The notes under the pieces were generated by a model. That model saw only the letters and a program-made list of their open reading frames with translations, did no database searches and was not told the origin of the DNA. From Candidatus Fermentithermobacillaceae bacterium (GTDB lineage Bacteria; Bacillota; Sulfobacillia; Fermentithermobacillales; Fermentithermobacillaceae), in contig JAGPNG010000004.1 in NCBI GenBank assembly GCA_018052475.1, positions 31,426 to 95,425 of the forward strand: a stretch of DNA of 64,000 bases, written 5' to 3'. Below are positions 16,573 to 25,616 of the stretch, piece after piece. The position numbers and the translations under genes are program-made. Numbering within the stretch: the first letter of the stretch is position 1; every line of letters starts with the position of its first letter.

Positions 16573-17868
16573 ATGGAAGATGTAAGGAACATCGCTAAGA
16601 GCGGTCTCAACTCTCTGCTTAAGGCGGGCGCGTATAAGGCTCAGTGCAGATCTACCCTGGTTGATAAGCACGAAATGAACCTCGAATTGAGTGAAATCAC
16701 TTTGCTGAGAACTACCTTTGACACTTCTGTGAGTCTTATGGCTATTCGAGACCACAAAAAGGGGTCTTCCTCCATAAACAAGTCAGACGTGGCCTCGTTG
16801 GAACAAGCAGCACAGGAAGTTCTTGCAATAGCCGACGCGTCTGCTCCTGACGAAGCGTATGATATCGCCGAACGTCAGCCCCCAAAAGAGTTTTCGGCGG
16901 GCCACGATTCGCCCGATCTGGATAAAATGCATTTGAGGATAAGAGAATTCCTAGGTGAGATAGAGTCTAGGTACCCTCAAGTAAGAATCATGCAGTCTTA
17001 TGTGGATTTCACCCATCAAAGAGAGTGCTTCGTGAACTCCAACGGCGTAGATTTCGTCTCTAGCAACGGGGTCTACCATTGTGTGTTTGTCTTTTCATCC
17101 AAAGAAGGAGACAAGGTCTCGTCGTTTAACTACACCGGATGCTCGCTTAGAGATCTTGAGAACCGCTTCCTTGATTCTGCTTTCCTAGACACACTTCTTA
17201 CGCAGTCAGTTGAACACATTTACGCCAAACCCCTGCAAGGAAAGTTCGTGGGCGACGTAATAATCACCCCGCAATGTTTCCAAGACGTCTTGTACTTCCT
17301 AACAGAGTCCCTATCAGATAGTGCTCTTATAGGCGGAACTAGCATTTACAAAGACAAGCTCCATAGCCAAGTCGCAAGCCCTATTCTGACCATACATTCA
17401 CGTCCCGTATCCGATGAGATCTGTGACGGCTATTTTGTGACAAGAGACGGATATGCCGCTCAAAACAGCACAGTCATTGACGACGGAATTCTAAACACAT
17501 TCTTTCTTAGCCTATATGGGTCGAAGAAGACAGGGCTCAAAAGAAGCGTAAATGATGGCGAGGCATTCGTGATAGAGCCGGGTAAGACACATTTCGATGA
17601 TATGGTAAAGTCGGTGGAAAAAGGCGTGCTTCTCACCAGATTTTCCGGAGGAACACCTGCTGACAGCGGTGATTTCTCAGGTGTAGCCAAAAACAGCTAC
17701 CTCATAGAAAACGGGAAAATCTCCTATCCGATAACCGAAGCGATGATATCGGGGAATATGGCCGATCTCCTCATGGACGTAACGGCGGTCTCTAACGAAA
17801 GAACCGACTTTGGTTTTAGCATTCTGCCCTACGTAGCAGCATCGGGGGTCACTGTATCGGGAAAATAG
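16573..17868 (+). CDS. pmbA: TldE/PmbA family protein, partner of TldD
   Basis: 431-residue non-catalytic-looking homologue that forms the heterodimer with TldD. Family features include SLMAIRDHKKGSSSINKSD near residues 52-70, NSNGVDFVSSNGVY, and a C-terminal SGNMADLLMDVTAVSNERTDFG...LPYVAASGVTVSGK which is the classic PmbA ending. It lacks the HExxxH motif present in its upstream partner. It begins 2 bp after tldD, a tight operon, and dapB follows after 44 bp. Confidence 0.9.
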   Translation: MEDVRNIAKSGLNSLLKAGAYKAQCRSTLVDKHEMNLELSEITLLRTTFDTSVSLMAIRDHKKGSSSINKSDVASLEQAAQEVLAIADASAPDEAYDIAERQPPKEFSAGHDSPDLDKMHLRIREFLGEIESRYPQVRIMQSYVDFTHQRECFVNSNGVDFVSSNGVYHCVFVFSSKEGDKVSSFNYTGCSLRDLENRFLDSAFLDTLLTQSVEHIYAKPLQGKFVGDVIITPQCFQDVLYFLTESLSDSALIGGTSIYKDKLHSQVASPILTIHSRPVSDEICDGYFVTRDGYAAQNSTVIDDGILNTFFLSLYGSKKTGLKRSVNDGEAFVIEPGKTHFDDMVKSVEKGVLLTRFSGGTPADSGDFSGVAKNSYLIENGKISYPITEAMISGNMADLLMDVTAVSNERTDFGFSILPYVAASGVTVSGK

Positions 17869-17912
17869 GTACAAAAACTAAGCGTAACCAAATGGAGATG
17901 GAGGTGTGTATT

Positions 17913-18704
17913 TTGAAGATACTCCTACATGGATGCAATGGGAAAATGGGACAGGTGATCACGAGGCTAGTCGGAGAGTCCCAAATACCCAATGCTGCCC
18001 TTGAGATCGTATGCGGAGTTGATCCGGACTTTTCGAGAATCAAGAACTCTTATCCGGTGTATTCCTCTCTTGACGAGGTTTTTGACAAAGTGCCCATAGA
18101 AAAAACGCCCGATGTTATTATCGATTTTTCGCATCATAGTTGCATTGAAAATCTATTGAGATTCGCTACATCACAGCACATTCCGCTGGTGATATGTACG
18201 ACAGGCTTCACCCCTTCCGAGGTAGATGCGATATCTAAGGCTGCGGAGCAAATACCCATACTTATGTCTGCTAACATGTCTTTGGGGGTAAATCTGCTAA
18301 TTTCTTTAGTCGCCAAGGCCTCAACCGTACTTGGTGACTCTTTTGACGTTGAGATAGTTGAAAAGCACCACAACCAGAAACACGATGCACCCAGCGGCAC
18401 AGCGCTCATGATCGCAGATACCATCAACAAGAGCCTTGGCGGAGATATGCGCTACGTCTACGGAAGAAGCCCCAGCTCCGGAAAGAGAAACCCCGACGAA
18501 ATCGGGATTCATTCCGTGCGCGGGGGGGCTATAGTAGGGGTCCATGACGTCATATTTGCGGGTCAAGGTGAAGTGATTGAAATCAGCCATACGGCAATGT
18601 CCAGGGATGTCTTTGGTTACGGTGCTTTATCGGCGGCGCAATTCCTCATCGGAAAGGGTCCGGGATTGTACAGCATGCAAGACGTGATAGACGGGGTTTC
18701 TTAA
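17913..18704 (+). CDS. dapB: 4-hydroxy-tetrahydrodipicolinate reductase
   Basis: Reduces the DapA product in the diaminopimelate/lysine pathway. The N-terminal nucleotide-binding motif is GCNGKMGQ, and the active site block VEKHHNQKHDAPSGTAL holds the catalytic histidines and lysine; SVRGGAIVGVHDVIFAGQGE is also conserved. The TTG at 17913 is preferred because GGAGGTG is 7 nt upstream; this gives 263 residues. An upstream in-frame ATG at 17892 would add residues before the Rossmann strand. No other lysine gene is adjacent; the gene trails tldD-pmbA. Confidence 0.92.
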   Translation: MKILLHGCNGKMGQVITRLVGESQIPNAALEIVCGVDPDFSRIKNSYPVYSSLDEVFDKVPIEKTPDVIIDFSHHSCIENLLRFATSQHIPLVICTTGFTPSEVDAISKAAEQIPILMSANMSLGVNLLISLVAKASTVLGDSFDVEIVEKHHNQKHDAPSGTALMIADTINKSLGGDMRYVYGRSPSSGKRNPDEIGIHSVRGGAIVGVHDVIFAGQGEVIEISHTAMSRDVFGYGALSAAQFLIGKGPGLYSMQDVIDGVS

Positions 18705-18749
18705 CTCCTTTGGATGTCACAAAGACAAGGCTTGAGAGGAGTTGGTGAG

Positions 18750-21206
18750 ATGCATCCCTTTGAAAGACTGGGAGTTTTCTACCTAGGTCGGCCATATGAT
18801 TTGGAAGCGAAGAAACACCGGGAGGGTTTGGTCCTTTATGACTCGAAAGACCTGGTTACACATGGAGTCTGCGTTGGCATGACAGGAAGCGGTAAGACGG
18901 GATTATGCATCGCTCTGCTCGAGGAAGCAGCGATCGACGGCATCCCGTCTATCGTCATCGATCCAAAAGGAGACATGGGGAACCTTCTTTTGACATTTCC
19001 TGAGCTAAGACCCGAGGATTTTCGCCCTTGGATAAATGAAGATGATGCCAGAAGAAAGAACCTCTCACCCGAAGAATATGCCGCCGCCCAAGCACAGCTT
19101 TGGCGGGAAGGTCTGGCAGCATGGGGACAAGACGGAGAGCGGATAAGGCGTCTTAAGGAATCAGCTGAGTTTGTGATATATACTCCGGGTAGCACTGCAG
19201 GGATTCCCGTTTCCATTGTCAAGTCATTCTCAGCTCCTCCTAAGGCAATCGTTCAAGACACAGAGCTTCTGACTGAACAGGTTACAGGGACCGCAAACAG
19301 CCTGTTAGCGTTACTGGGGATCGTGGCTGACCCGATCAAGAGCCGTGAACACATCTTGCTTTCCACTATTTTGTATGAATCATGGAGGCAGGGCATAGAT
19401 CTCGATCTTCCCTCCCTTATCCAGCAAATAACTTCTCCCCCATTTGCTCAAATTGGCGTAGTAAGCCTTGAATCGTTCTTCCCGGCAGATGAGCGTTTCA
19501 AATTGGCAATACAGCTCAATAACCTTCTCGCCGCGCCCGGGTTTGCAGCTTGGATGCAAGGCGAGTCTTTGGACGTAAACAACATTTTGTACACTCCTTC
19601 AGGGAAACCTAAGGTATCCATCTTCTCTATATCTCACCTAAATGATGCTGAAAGGATGTTCTTCGTAACCTTGCTCCTAAACCAGGTTTTAAGCTGGACT
19701 CGGGTTCAGTCGGGAACGACCAGCCTCCGAGCCATCTTGTACATGGACGAGATCGCAGGGTATTTCCCGCCTGTAGCTGCACCCCCTTCAAAGGCACCTC
19801 TTTTGACTCTCCTTAAGCAAGCCCGAGCATTTGGGCTAGGGGTGCTGCTCACGACACAAAACCCAGTAGACCTTGATTACAAAGGCCTATCCAATACAGG
19901 CACCTGGTTCATAGGCAGATTGCAGACTGAACGGGACAAGATGAGAGTCCTAGACGGCTTACAAGGAGCCGCAGCAGCTCAAAACATGGAGATCAGCCGG
20001 CAACAACTGGAGCAGATTATTTCAAGTTTGGGGCAAAGGGTTTTCTTGATGAATAACGTACACGACGTGGCGCCTACCATATTCGAGACCCGGTGGGCCA
20101 TGTCGTATCTAAGAGGTCCCTTGACTCGTAACCAAATCGTACAGCTGTCGGCGCAGGCAAAGACACCGGATTTGTCTTCGGATATCTATAGAAGCACCTA
20201 TCAAGAAGAACCTAGCCGAATGCGGCCGGTAGAAACTCCCAACTCGGTTTCTTACAACCAATCCGAGCACGTTGTACCTAAAGATACAGAGGCTCCAGTT
20301 TTGCCTCCAAACATAACGCAGCGTTTTGTCCCACTTCGAAGCAGCGAATCTATCGATCGTTTCATTTACCGGCCCATGGTATTAGGAAGGGCACGCGTTG
20401 GTTTCAGAGATACGAAAAAAAAGATAGACTTCGACAAAAACTTGCTTTTGGCCGCACCGTTTGATCCAGGTAGCCAGAAAGTAAACTGGGAACAGGCCAT
20501 CGATCTGGGTATCGATGCTTCGGAACTTGACTTGTCTCCTACACCAGGCATCGCTTTCGCTCCGGTTCCGCAATGGGCAGCTGCGGCCAAAAACTACTCC
20601 GCATGGGCAAAAGACTTAGCTGATTGGCTCTATAGAACGCAGCAACTAGAGATCCTGATGAGTCCGACCCTAAAGGTATTTTCAAACCCAACTGAATCGG
20701 AACGGGATTTCCGCATCAGACTGGAACAAGCCTTTAGGGAGAAAAGAGACGAGGCAATAGAGTCTCTCAGGAAGAAATACGCCGCCAAGATCCAGTCTGC
20801 GCAGTCTAAAGTATCAAGGGCAGAAGACGCGGTCTCCCGCGAGAAATTGCAGGCGAAGCAGCAGCAGAAACAAACTGCCATATCAGCCGGAGCCGCCTTG
20901 CTATCATCGTTCCTAGGAAACAAGAAACTCAGCTCGTCCACACTAGATAGGGCAACCACAACCGCCAGAGGCGCCAGCCGATACGCGAAAGAAATGAGCG
21001 ATGTGGAACGCAGCGAGGAGACTTTGAAAAGGTATATCGATGAACTCCATGTGTTGGAAGAAGAACTCATCGAAGAGACGGAAAAACTGTCTAGCACTCT
21101 AGATCCTATGAATGAGGTTTTGGAAGTATGTGTGGTAAGGCCCTTTAAGAAAGATATATCGGTAGAACCTTTGGCGCTGGTGTGGGTACCTGTGGAAAAA
21201 AACTGA
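18750..21206 (+). CDS. HerA-like (DUF87) ATPase with C-terminal coiled-coil region
   Basis: About 818 residues. The N-terminal half is a HerA/FtsK-type motor: Walker A GMTGSGKTG near residue 45, SIVIDPKGDMGNLL, Walker B AILYMDEIAGYF, and LLTTQNPVDLDYKGLSNTGTWFIGRL with an arginine finger-like segment. After about residue 480 comes a linker, then a charged helical part (around 640-800) rich in Glu/Lys/Gln that should form coiled coils, with a short glycine/alanine-rich stretch. Such proteins pump or thread DNA in hexamers; in archaea HerA pairs with NurA nuclease, but no nuclease gene adjoins here. The start at 18750 follows GAGAGGAG; an ATG at 18714 lacks a site. Confidence 0.75.
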   Translation: MHPFERLGVFYLGRPYDLEAKKHREGLVLYDSKDLVTHGVCVGMTGSGKTGLCIALLEEAAIDGIPSIVIDPKGDMGNLLLTFPELRPEDFRPWINEDDARRKNLSPEEYAAAQAQLWREGLAAWGQDGERIRRLKESAEFVIYTPGSTAGIPVSIVKSFSAPPKAIVQDTELLTEQVTGTANSLLALLGIVADPIKSREHILLSTILYESWRQGIDLDLPSLIQQITSPPFAQIGVVSLESFFPADERFKLAIQLNNLLAAPGFAAWMQGESLDVNNILYTPSGKPKVSIFSISHLNDAERMFFVTLLLNQVLSWTRVQSGTTSLRAILYMDEIAGYFPPVAAPPSKAPLLTLLKQARAFGLGVLLTTQNPVDLDYKGLSNTGTWFIGRLQTERDKMRVLDGLQGAAAAQNMEISRQQLEQIISSLGQRVFLMNNVHDVAPTIFETRWAMSYLRGPLTRNQIVQLSAQAKTPDLSSDIYRSTYQEEPSRMRPVETPNSVSYNQSEHVVPKDTEAPVLPPNITQRFVPLRSSESIDRFIYRPMVLGRARVGFRDTKKKIDFDKNLLLAAPFDPGSQKVNWEQAIDLGIDASELDLSPTPGIAFAPVPQWAAAAKNYSAWAKDLADWLYRTQQLEILMSPTLKVFSNPTESERDFRIRLEQAFREKRDEAIESLRKKYAAKIQSAQSKVSRAEDAVSREKLQAKQQQKQTAISAGAALLSSFLGNKKLSSSTLDRATTTARGASRYAKEMSDVERSEETLKRYIDELHVLEEELIEETEKLSSTLDPMNEVLEVCVVRPFKKDISVEPLALVWVPVEKN

Positions 21207-21401
21207 TTGCGGAGACCCCTGCGCCACAATATCGTATACATTTGTAGCGATACGGCAAAATCGGGCAGTCTAAGATTTGCGTTCGCTTTTTGTGCTTTAG
21301 TGGTTCTCGCTTCAGGTATCTTCTTTGGCATGCAAGATAAGAAGATAAGTGAGATAATAATGATTACCCCTGAAAGAACGGGTAGAATGGTATCTGGGTG
21401 A
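21207..21401 (+). CDS. Possible small single-pass membrane protein
   Basis: A 64-codon frame beginning with TTG directly after the HerA-like stop codon (TGATTG). It has a basic N-terminus, one hydrophobic segment (residues 23-41, FAFAFCALVVLASGIFFGM) and a short hydrophilic tail. The architecture is plausible for a small membrane protein coupled to the upstream gene, but there is no Shine-Dalgarno sequence. The rest of the 315-bp gap holds only a small stem (GCAGC/GCTGC, near 21470) before the next gene. Confidence 0.35.
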   Translation: MRRPLRHNIVYICSDTAKSGSLRFAFAFCALVVLASGIFFGMQDKKISEIIMITPERTGRMVSG

Positions 21402-21521
21402 GACTTTCGGTTTTCATTGACACAAAAACAAAAGCGTCTCAGGCAGCGCGACCATATTCGCGTTGCGCCGCAGCATAGCTGCAGTTTTTGAGTTTCAGAA
21501 AGGGGTCGTGATCCTTAAATC

Positions 21522-22286
21522 ATGCTTTCAAAATCTAAGATTATGACAGTTCTGGTAGTGTTCAGCTTGGTATTGGTGTTTTCGATGGGTTTTCTCGAGA
21601 CCCGGATGATTCGCTCTTATTTCCTTGATTACTCCATCGAGCAGGTTAAGTATACTGTTGAGCAATTGGTGTCACCGCTGGCAGAACTGAACATTTCTCC
21701 AGCCGATGAGGATAGCTTGGAATTGGCCAACTGGATATTCTACAATACCGGTCTGCGCGTTCTTCTAACCGATTCTGAAGGTGCAATCGTTGTTGACTCA
21801 TCCGAAGAAGGCTCATTGATCGGCCAGAATATCGAGGAAAAGTCGCTCGAAACTACGATGCAAGACGGTGAAATCGGCTCGTTTAAGATGCCTTCGGCCG
21901 GGGAAGGACAAATAGCTATATCGGCTCCGTGGCGAACTGGAGAAGCGATCTCAGGAGCAATAGTCCTGGTAGGACCGCTTGAAACGTACGCAAAGCAAGG
22001 TACCGCCGAACTCTCTCCGTTTTTTAGAAAAGCAGGTCTAGCCACATTGCTAATCGCGATAGTAGGCTCCTTCATCCTCTCAGAACGCCTTTATAAGCAG
22101 GGAGAACGTGGGAGCGGTTATCCTTCTTCATCTTTAGTTGCGAAAGTGCCTGATGAAACTACCGAAGAAAAGGAAGAAGAACATATTGTAGAATCAAACC
22201 AGGAGGTTCACGAGGAAACGAGCGAGAACGAGGATGCTCAAAAAACCGAAGCCGAATCGCCTGATGAAGATCTGCCTATGCAGTAG
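21522..22286 (+). CDS. Two-pass membrane protein with an extracellular sensor-like domain and acidic tail
   Basis: 254 residues. One transmembrane helix at about 8-26, an extracytoplasmic part (about 27-178) resembling the single-Cache/PhoR-type domains of sensor kinases (NTGLRVLLTDSEGAIVVDSSEEGSLIGQ, AISAPWRTGEAISGAIVLVGPLE), a second helix at about 168-186, and a glutamate-rich cytoplasmic tail of about 60 residues. There is no kinase, HAMP or GGDEF domain, so it looks like a kinase-less receptor or a truncated sensor. RBS AGAAAGGGG is upstream. Function unknown; a terminator follows. Confidence 0.6.
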   Translation: MLSKSKIMTVLVVFSLVLVFSMGFLETRMIRSYFLDYSIEQVKYTVEQLVSPLAELNISPADEDSLELANWIFYNTGLRVLLTDSEGAIVVDSSEEGSLIGQNIEEKSLETTMQDGEIGSFKMPSAGEGQIAISAPWRTGEAISGAIVLVGPLETYAKQGTAELSPFFRKAGLATLLIAIVGSFILSERLYKQGERGSGYPSSSLVAKVPDETTEEKEEEHIVESNQEVHEETSENEDAQKTEAESPDEDLPMQ

Positions 22287-22318
22287 GATCAGTGTAACTG
22301 CGGGAGGTACAATCTTTT

Positions 22319-22368
22319 GAACCCTAGACCTATTTGAAAAGCGGGTCTAGGGTTCGTTGTTTTCTTTA
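22319..22368 (+). terminator. Intrinsic terminator after the orphan membrane protein gene
   Basis: GAACCCTAGACC and GGTCTAGGGTTC form a 12-bp stem around an 11-13 nt loop, followed by GTTGTTTTCTTT. It ends the plus-strand transcript and faces the minus-strand flavoprotein gene. Confidence 0.8.
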
Positions 22369-22426
22369 TGGCTTCTGAAAGTAGGATCGTATCTCCACTT
22401 GGTATGTGCTCATTGAGGCAGGGTTA

Positions 22427-23392
22427 TTAGTCGTTCGCTTTTAGGGCTCCCTCGGCTCCCTCTACGAGTTCCGCAACTATCTCCGCCGCAGGCTTTATCT
22501 GGGAAATGCGCGTCGCTCCGGTGCCGGTAAACAGCACTCCGTTTTCAACATCGCCTTTTTGCGCCAAAGCAAGTTCTTCCAAAATGCAGTATTGACGTGA
22601 ACAGTGCTTCAGACAACCCTGGCAGTTGAGTCTTTCATGAGGCTCGACTACTTGCAGGCTATCAGTAAAGCGGTTTCTAATGGCCCTCCCGGGCATACCG
22701 ACAGGGCTTTGAATTATGACTATATCTTCTTCCTTCAAACCGAGATGAACTTTTTTGAAAGCATCATCGGCAGCACATTCGTCGCTGGCGACGAAACGGG
22801 TACCGAGTTGAACGCCATCTGCCCCCAACCTAAAATACTCTGCCGCTTCTTCACCGGTGACGATTCCGCCTGCAGCGATGACAGGCAGATCCGTCGCTTC
22901 CCGGACCTCCCGGAAAACCTCCTTGAGAGGACGAAATGTGCCAAGATGTCCCCCTGCTTCTCCACCTTCGGCAACGATAGCAGCAGCACCTAAGCGCGTT
23001 GCGGCAGCGGCAAGTCTGCCTGAAGACACAATGGATATGATGCTCGTACCTGATTCTTTTCCCCACCGAAACATATCTCTCGAAAACCCGGCACCCGAGA
23101 CTATGAAATCGACTTTTTCCTCGATGGCCGTACGCACAAGAGCAGCGAAATCCCTAATGGCAAAAAGCACGTTCACCCCTATAATCCCGTCAGTTTGACT
23201 TCTCGCATAGCGGATTTCAGATCGCAGTTCCTCACATGACATACCGGTTCCTGCAATAGTACCTACGCCGCCGGCAGATGCTACAGCAGCAGCCAAACGG
23301 CCCGTCGACACCCTAACAGCCATTCCACCCTGCACAAATGGATAACGAGCCACACGATCCCCAATCCTTAAGACAGGCAAAATCAATATCAT
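22427..23392 (-). CDS. FMN enzyme of the FabK / nitronate monooxygenase family
   Basis: About 321 residues forming a TIM-barrel flavoprotein: YPFVQGGMAVRVSTGRLAAAVASAGGVG at the N-terminus, GVNVLFAI, VSGAGFSRD, EGGEAGGHLG (active-site histidine), VIAAGGIVTGEEAAEYFRLGADGVQLGTRF for FMN phosphate. Members are either enoyl-ACP reductase II or nitronate monooxygenases and cannot be separated with certainty by eye. A cysteine cluster CQGCLKHCSRQYC near residues 265-280 is a striking addition seen in some clostridial members and could bind metal or an Fe-S cluster. No other fatty acid synthesis genes are nearby. Start uncertain between ATG 23392 and TTG 23404 (GAGAGGGG upstream). Confidence 0.7.
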   Translation of the reverse strand: MILILPVLRIGDRVARYPFVQGGMAVRVSTGRLAAAVASAGGVGTIAGTGMSCEELRSEIRYARSQTDGIIGVNVLFAIRDFAALVRTAIEEKVDFIVSGAGFSRDMFRWGKESGTSIISIVSSGRLAAAATRLGAAAIVAEGGEAGGHLGTFRPLKEVFREVREATDLPVIAAGGIVTGEEAAEYFRLGADGVQLGTRFVASDECAADDAFKKVHLGLKEEDIVIIQSPVGMPGRAIRNRFTDSLQVVEPHERLNCQGCLKHCSRQYCILEELALAQKGDVENGVLFTGTGATRISQIKPAAEIVAELVEGAEGALKAND

Positions 23393-23404
23393 AACCCCTC
23401 TCAA

Positions 23405-23721
23405 ACAGTACCATGGCCCACTTACAAATCGCAGTCAGCTGATTATACACACTCAACACGAACTTTGGAAGTACGTAAGGACAAGAAGAAGCACTGGAAA
23501 CTACGGGTCACTGAGGGTTTTTTTGTCCAAAGCAGGTTTTGCGTGTGGCAAGAAAAGAAGGAGTCAAAGGTTCGCGTATTGAAATATCTTGTGGCGCCGT
23601 GTGTCATTGACGTAGACCTCCTACGCAACTTCAGGAGACCAAAAGCCTAAAGAAATTGAGGTCCCCAAGAAGTGCGTTAGTAGGCATCATCAAGAACAAA
23701 TCTTAGTCTGGAGGGTGAAAG
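23405..23721. other. Intergenic stretch before pepF
   Basis: Divergent spacer between the FabK-like gene and pepF. I see no credible gene; short frames on both strands have no ribosome binding site. The pepF Shine-Dalgarno GGAGGGTG is at its right end. Confidence 0.4.
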
Positions 23722-25509
23722 ATGAGTAAACAGATTCTACGATCTGAAGTACCGTTAGAAGAAACGTGGAGATTAGAAGATATCTTCCCTACCAAAGAGG
23801 ATTGGGAAAAAGAACTCAAGGAAGTAGAAAACCTAATTGGAACAGTCGCAGTTTTCAAGGGGAGACTTGGAGAGGGGCCCAAGGTACTTCTTGAGTGTTT
23901 GGAGGCCCAGGAAAACCTGCTTATACGTCTTGCAAAAGTGGCAGCGTACGGCTCTTTGCACCTTTCGTCTGACGGAACAAATCCACAATACCAAGAAATG
24001 GCCGGGCGGGTTTCGGCTCTGTCAACGAAAATAGGCGCGGAAATGTCATTTATTAGGTCAGAGGCTCTTAGTCTGCCGAACGGAACACTGAACCGCTATT
24101 TGGAGGAAGAACCGGGGCTTGAGCCTTTCCGCATCATGATAGAAAAGATGATAGAAAGCAAACCGCATCGGCTCCATCCTGAAACGGAGGCCTCACTTGC
24201 GGCCTTAGGTGAGGTTCTTAGCGCACCGGGGACAATATATGAGACCTCCCGTACCGCAGATATGTCCTTCGAACCCGTAGCAGATAGCAAGGGAAATCTG
24301 TTCCCCATGTCAATGGGCAGGTATGAAACGGCCGCCGATATCGTACTTAGACGCAATGCCTATTCGGAGACAACGCGAGTCCTCAAACAGTATCAGAACA
24401 CTTACGGCGCTACCTGGGGGACAGAAGTGAAGAAGAATGTAACTATGGCAAACCTCAGACGTTACGAATCAGCCATACACATGCTGCTAGATCGTCAGGA
24501 AGTCACAATAGACATATACAACAATCTCCATGACATCATCTTGACAGAACTTGCTCCTCATATGCGAAAGTACGCAAGGCTGAGAAAAGATATCCTTAAG
24601 TTGGACAAAATGCTCTACTGTGACATAGAGGCACCACTTGACCCTGAGTTCGATCCCAAGACAACGTGGGAAGAAGCGTCCGAGATGATCATAAACGGAC
24701 TCTCGGTTTTAGGACCCGAATACACGGAGATCATGAAAGAGGCTCTCAGTAATCGTTGGATCGACCGAGCGGACAATGCAGGCAAGAGAACGGGTTCTTT
24801 CTGCAGTTCGGTCTATGGTGTTCACCCATACATCAGCACAAGGTGGCACAATAACCTTAGAGAGGTTCTCACCATAGCCCACGAACTAGGTCACGCAGGT
24901 CAGGGTGTGCTTTCTCAGAGGTATCAGAGATATGGTAACACAAGGCCAACTATGTTTTTCATAGAGGCGCCTTCGACAATAAACGAGGCGCTTGTCGGGA
25001 ACTACATCCTTTCTCAAACCACGGACAAAAGAACCCGCAGATGGATTCTCATGGAGTTTCTCAAGAGTTACCACCACAACTTCGTTAGACACTTGATCGA
25101 AGGTGAGCTGCAGAGAAGAGCATATCCCCTAGCGGAGAAAGGTAAGCCGATAACTGCAAACGTGCTCAACAAACTGCAGGGAGAGATACTAGAAGACTTC
25201 TGGGGTGAAGAGGTGATAATCGACGAGGGGGCACAATTGGTCTGGATGCGCCAGTCTCATTATTACCGTGGCCTTTACCCGTACACGTACTCGGCCGGCC
25301 TCACCATTGGTACGCAGGTTGCGCAAGCCATTCAGAAAGAAGGGGCCCCTGCCGCTGAACGTTGGGTAGAAGTCCTCAAACTTGGCGGCACTAAGAAGCC
25401 TCTAGAACTGGCCCAACTCGCTGGAGTAGATATGACCAGCCCAGAACCGATCCGTTCGGCAGTTGAATATGTAGGGTCGCTTATCGACGAACTAATCGAA
25501 CTGTTCTAG
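23722..25509 (+). CDS. pepF: Oligoendopeptidase F, M3 family
   Basis: Cytoplasmic zinc metallopeptidase that degrades short peptides. 595 residues, the usual PepF size. The zinc motif HELGH is at residues 387-391 (IAHELGHAGQGVLSQ), with the third ligand in FFIEAPSTINEALV about 30 residues later; the C-terminal HYYRGLYPYTYSAGLTIGTQVA is the typical substrate-contact region. ATG with GGAGGGTGAAAG upstream. Monocistronic. With the M42 peptidase and threonine aldolase nearby it suits an amino-acid fermenting lifestyle (inference). Confidence 0.93.
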   Translation: MSKQILRSEVPLEETWRLEDIFPTKEDWEKELKEVENLIGTVAVFKGRLGEGPKVLLECLEAQENLLIRLAKVAAYGSLHLSSDGTNPQYQEMAGRVSALSTKIGAEMSFIRSEALSLPNGTLNRYLEEEPGLEPFRIMIEKMIESKPHRLHPETEASLAALGEVLSAPGTIYETSRTADMSFEPVADSKGNLFPMSMGRYETAADIVLRRNAYSETTRVLKQYQNTYGATWGTEVKKNVTMANLRRYESAIHMLLDRQEVTIDIYNNLHDIILTELAPHMRKYARLRKDILKLDKMLYCDIEAPLDPEFDPKTTWEEASEMIINGLSVLGPEYTEIMKEALSNRWIDRADNAGKRTGSFCSSVYGVHPYISTRWHNNLREVLTIAHELGHAGQGVLSQRYQRYGNTRPTMFFIEAPSTINEALVGNYILSQTTDKRTRRWILMEFLKSYHHNFVRHLIEGELQRRAYPLAEKGKPITANVLNKLQGEILEDFWGEEVIIDEGAQLVWMRQSHYYRGLYPYTYSAGLTIGTQVAQAIQKEGAPAAERWVEVLKLGGTKKPLELAQLAGVDMTSPEPIRSAVEYVGSLIDELIELF

Positions 25510-25595
25510 AAGCGCAGGACGAAGCGCGGCATTGGATGCTATTGAAAAACAGATGAAACCGGGGGATGGCTTTTGTACACCGGGTATGGTGATAA

Positions 25596-25616
25596 GGAGC
25601 CGTCCCCCTTGCTTCA
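25596..25616. repeat. Half copy of the dispersed repeat at the racemase stop codon
   Basis: GAGCCGTCCCCCTTGCTTCA: only the right half of the usual repeat is clear. The TGA of the racemase gene (25616-25614 on the minus strand) is its terminal TGA. Confidence 0.6.

Noticed and set aside
15191..17868. RiPP biosynthesis locus around tldD-pmbA
   Set aside because: No precursor peptide, leader-binding protein or modifying enzyme next to the pair; dapB and a HerA-like ATPase follow.
23465..23650. 61-codon basic frame before pepF
   Set aside because: No ribosome binding site and equally long open frame on the opposite strand; no sign of coding bias.
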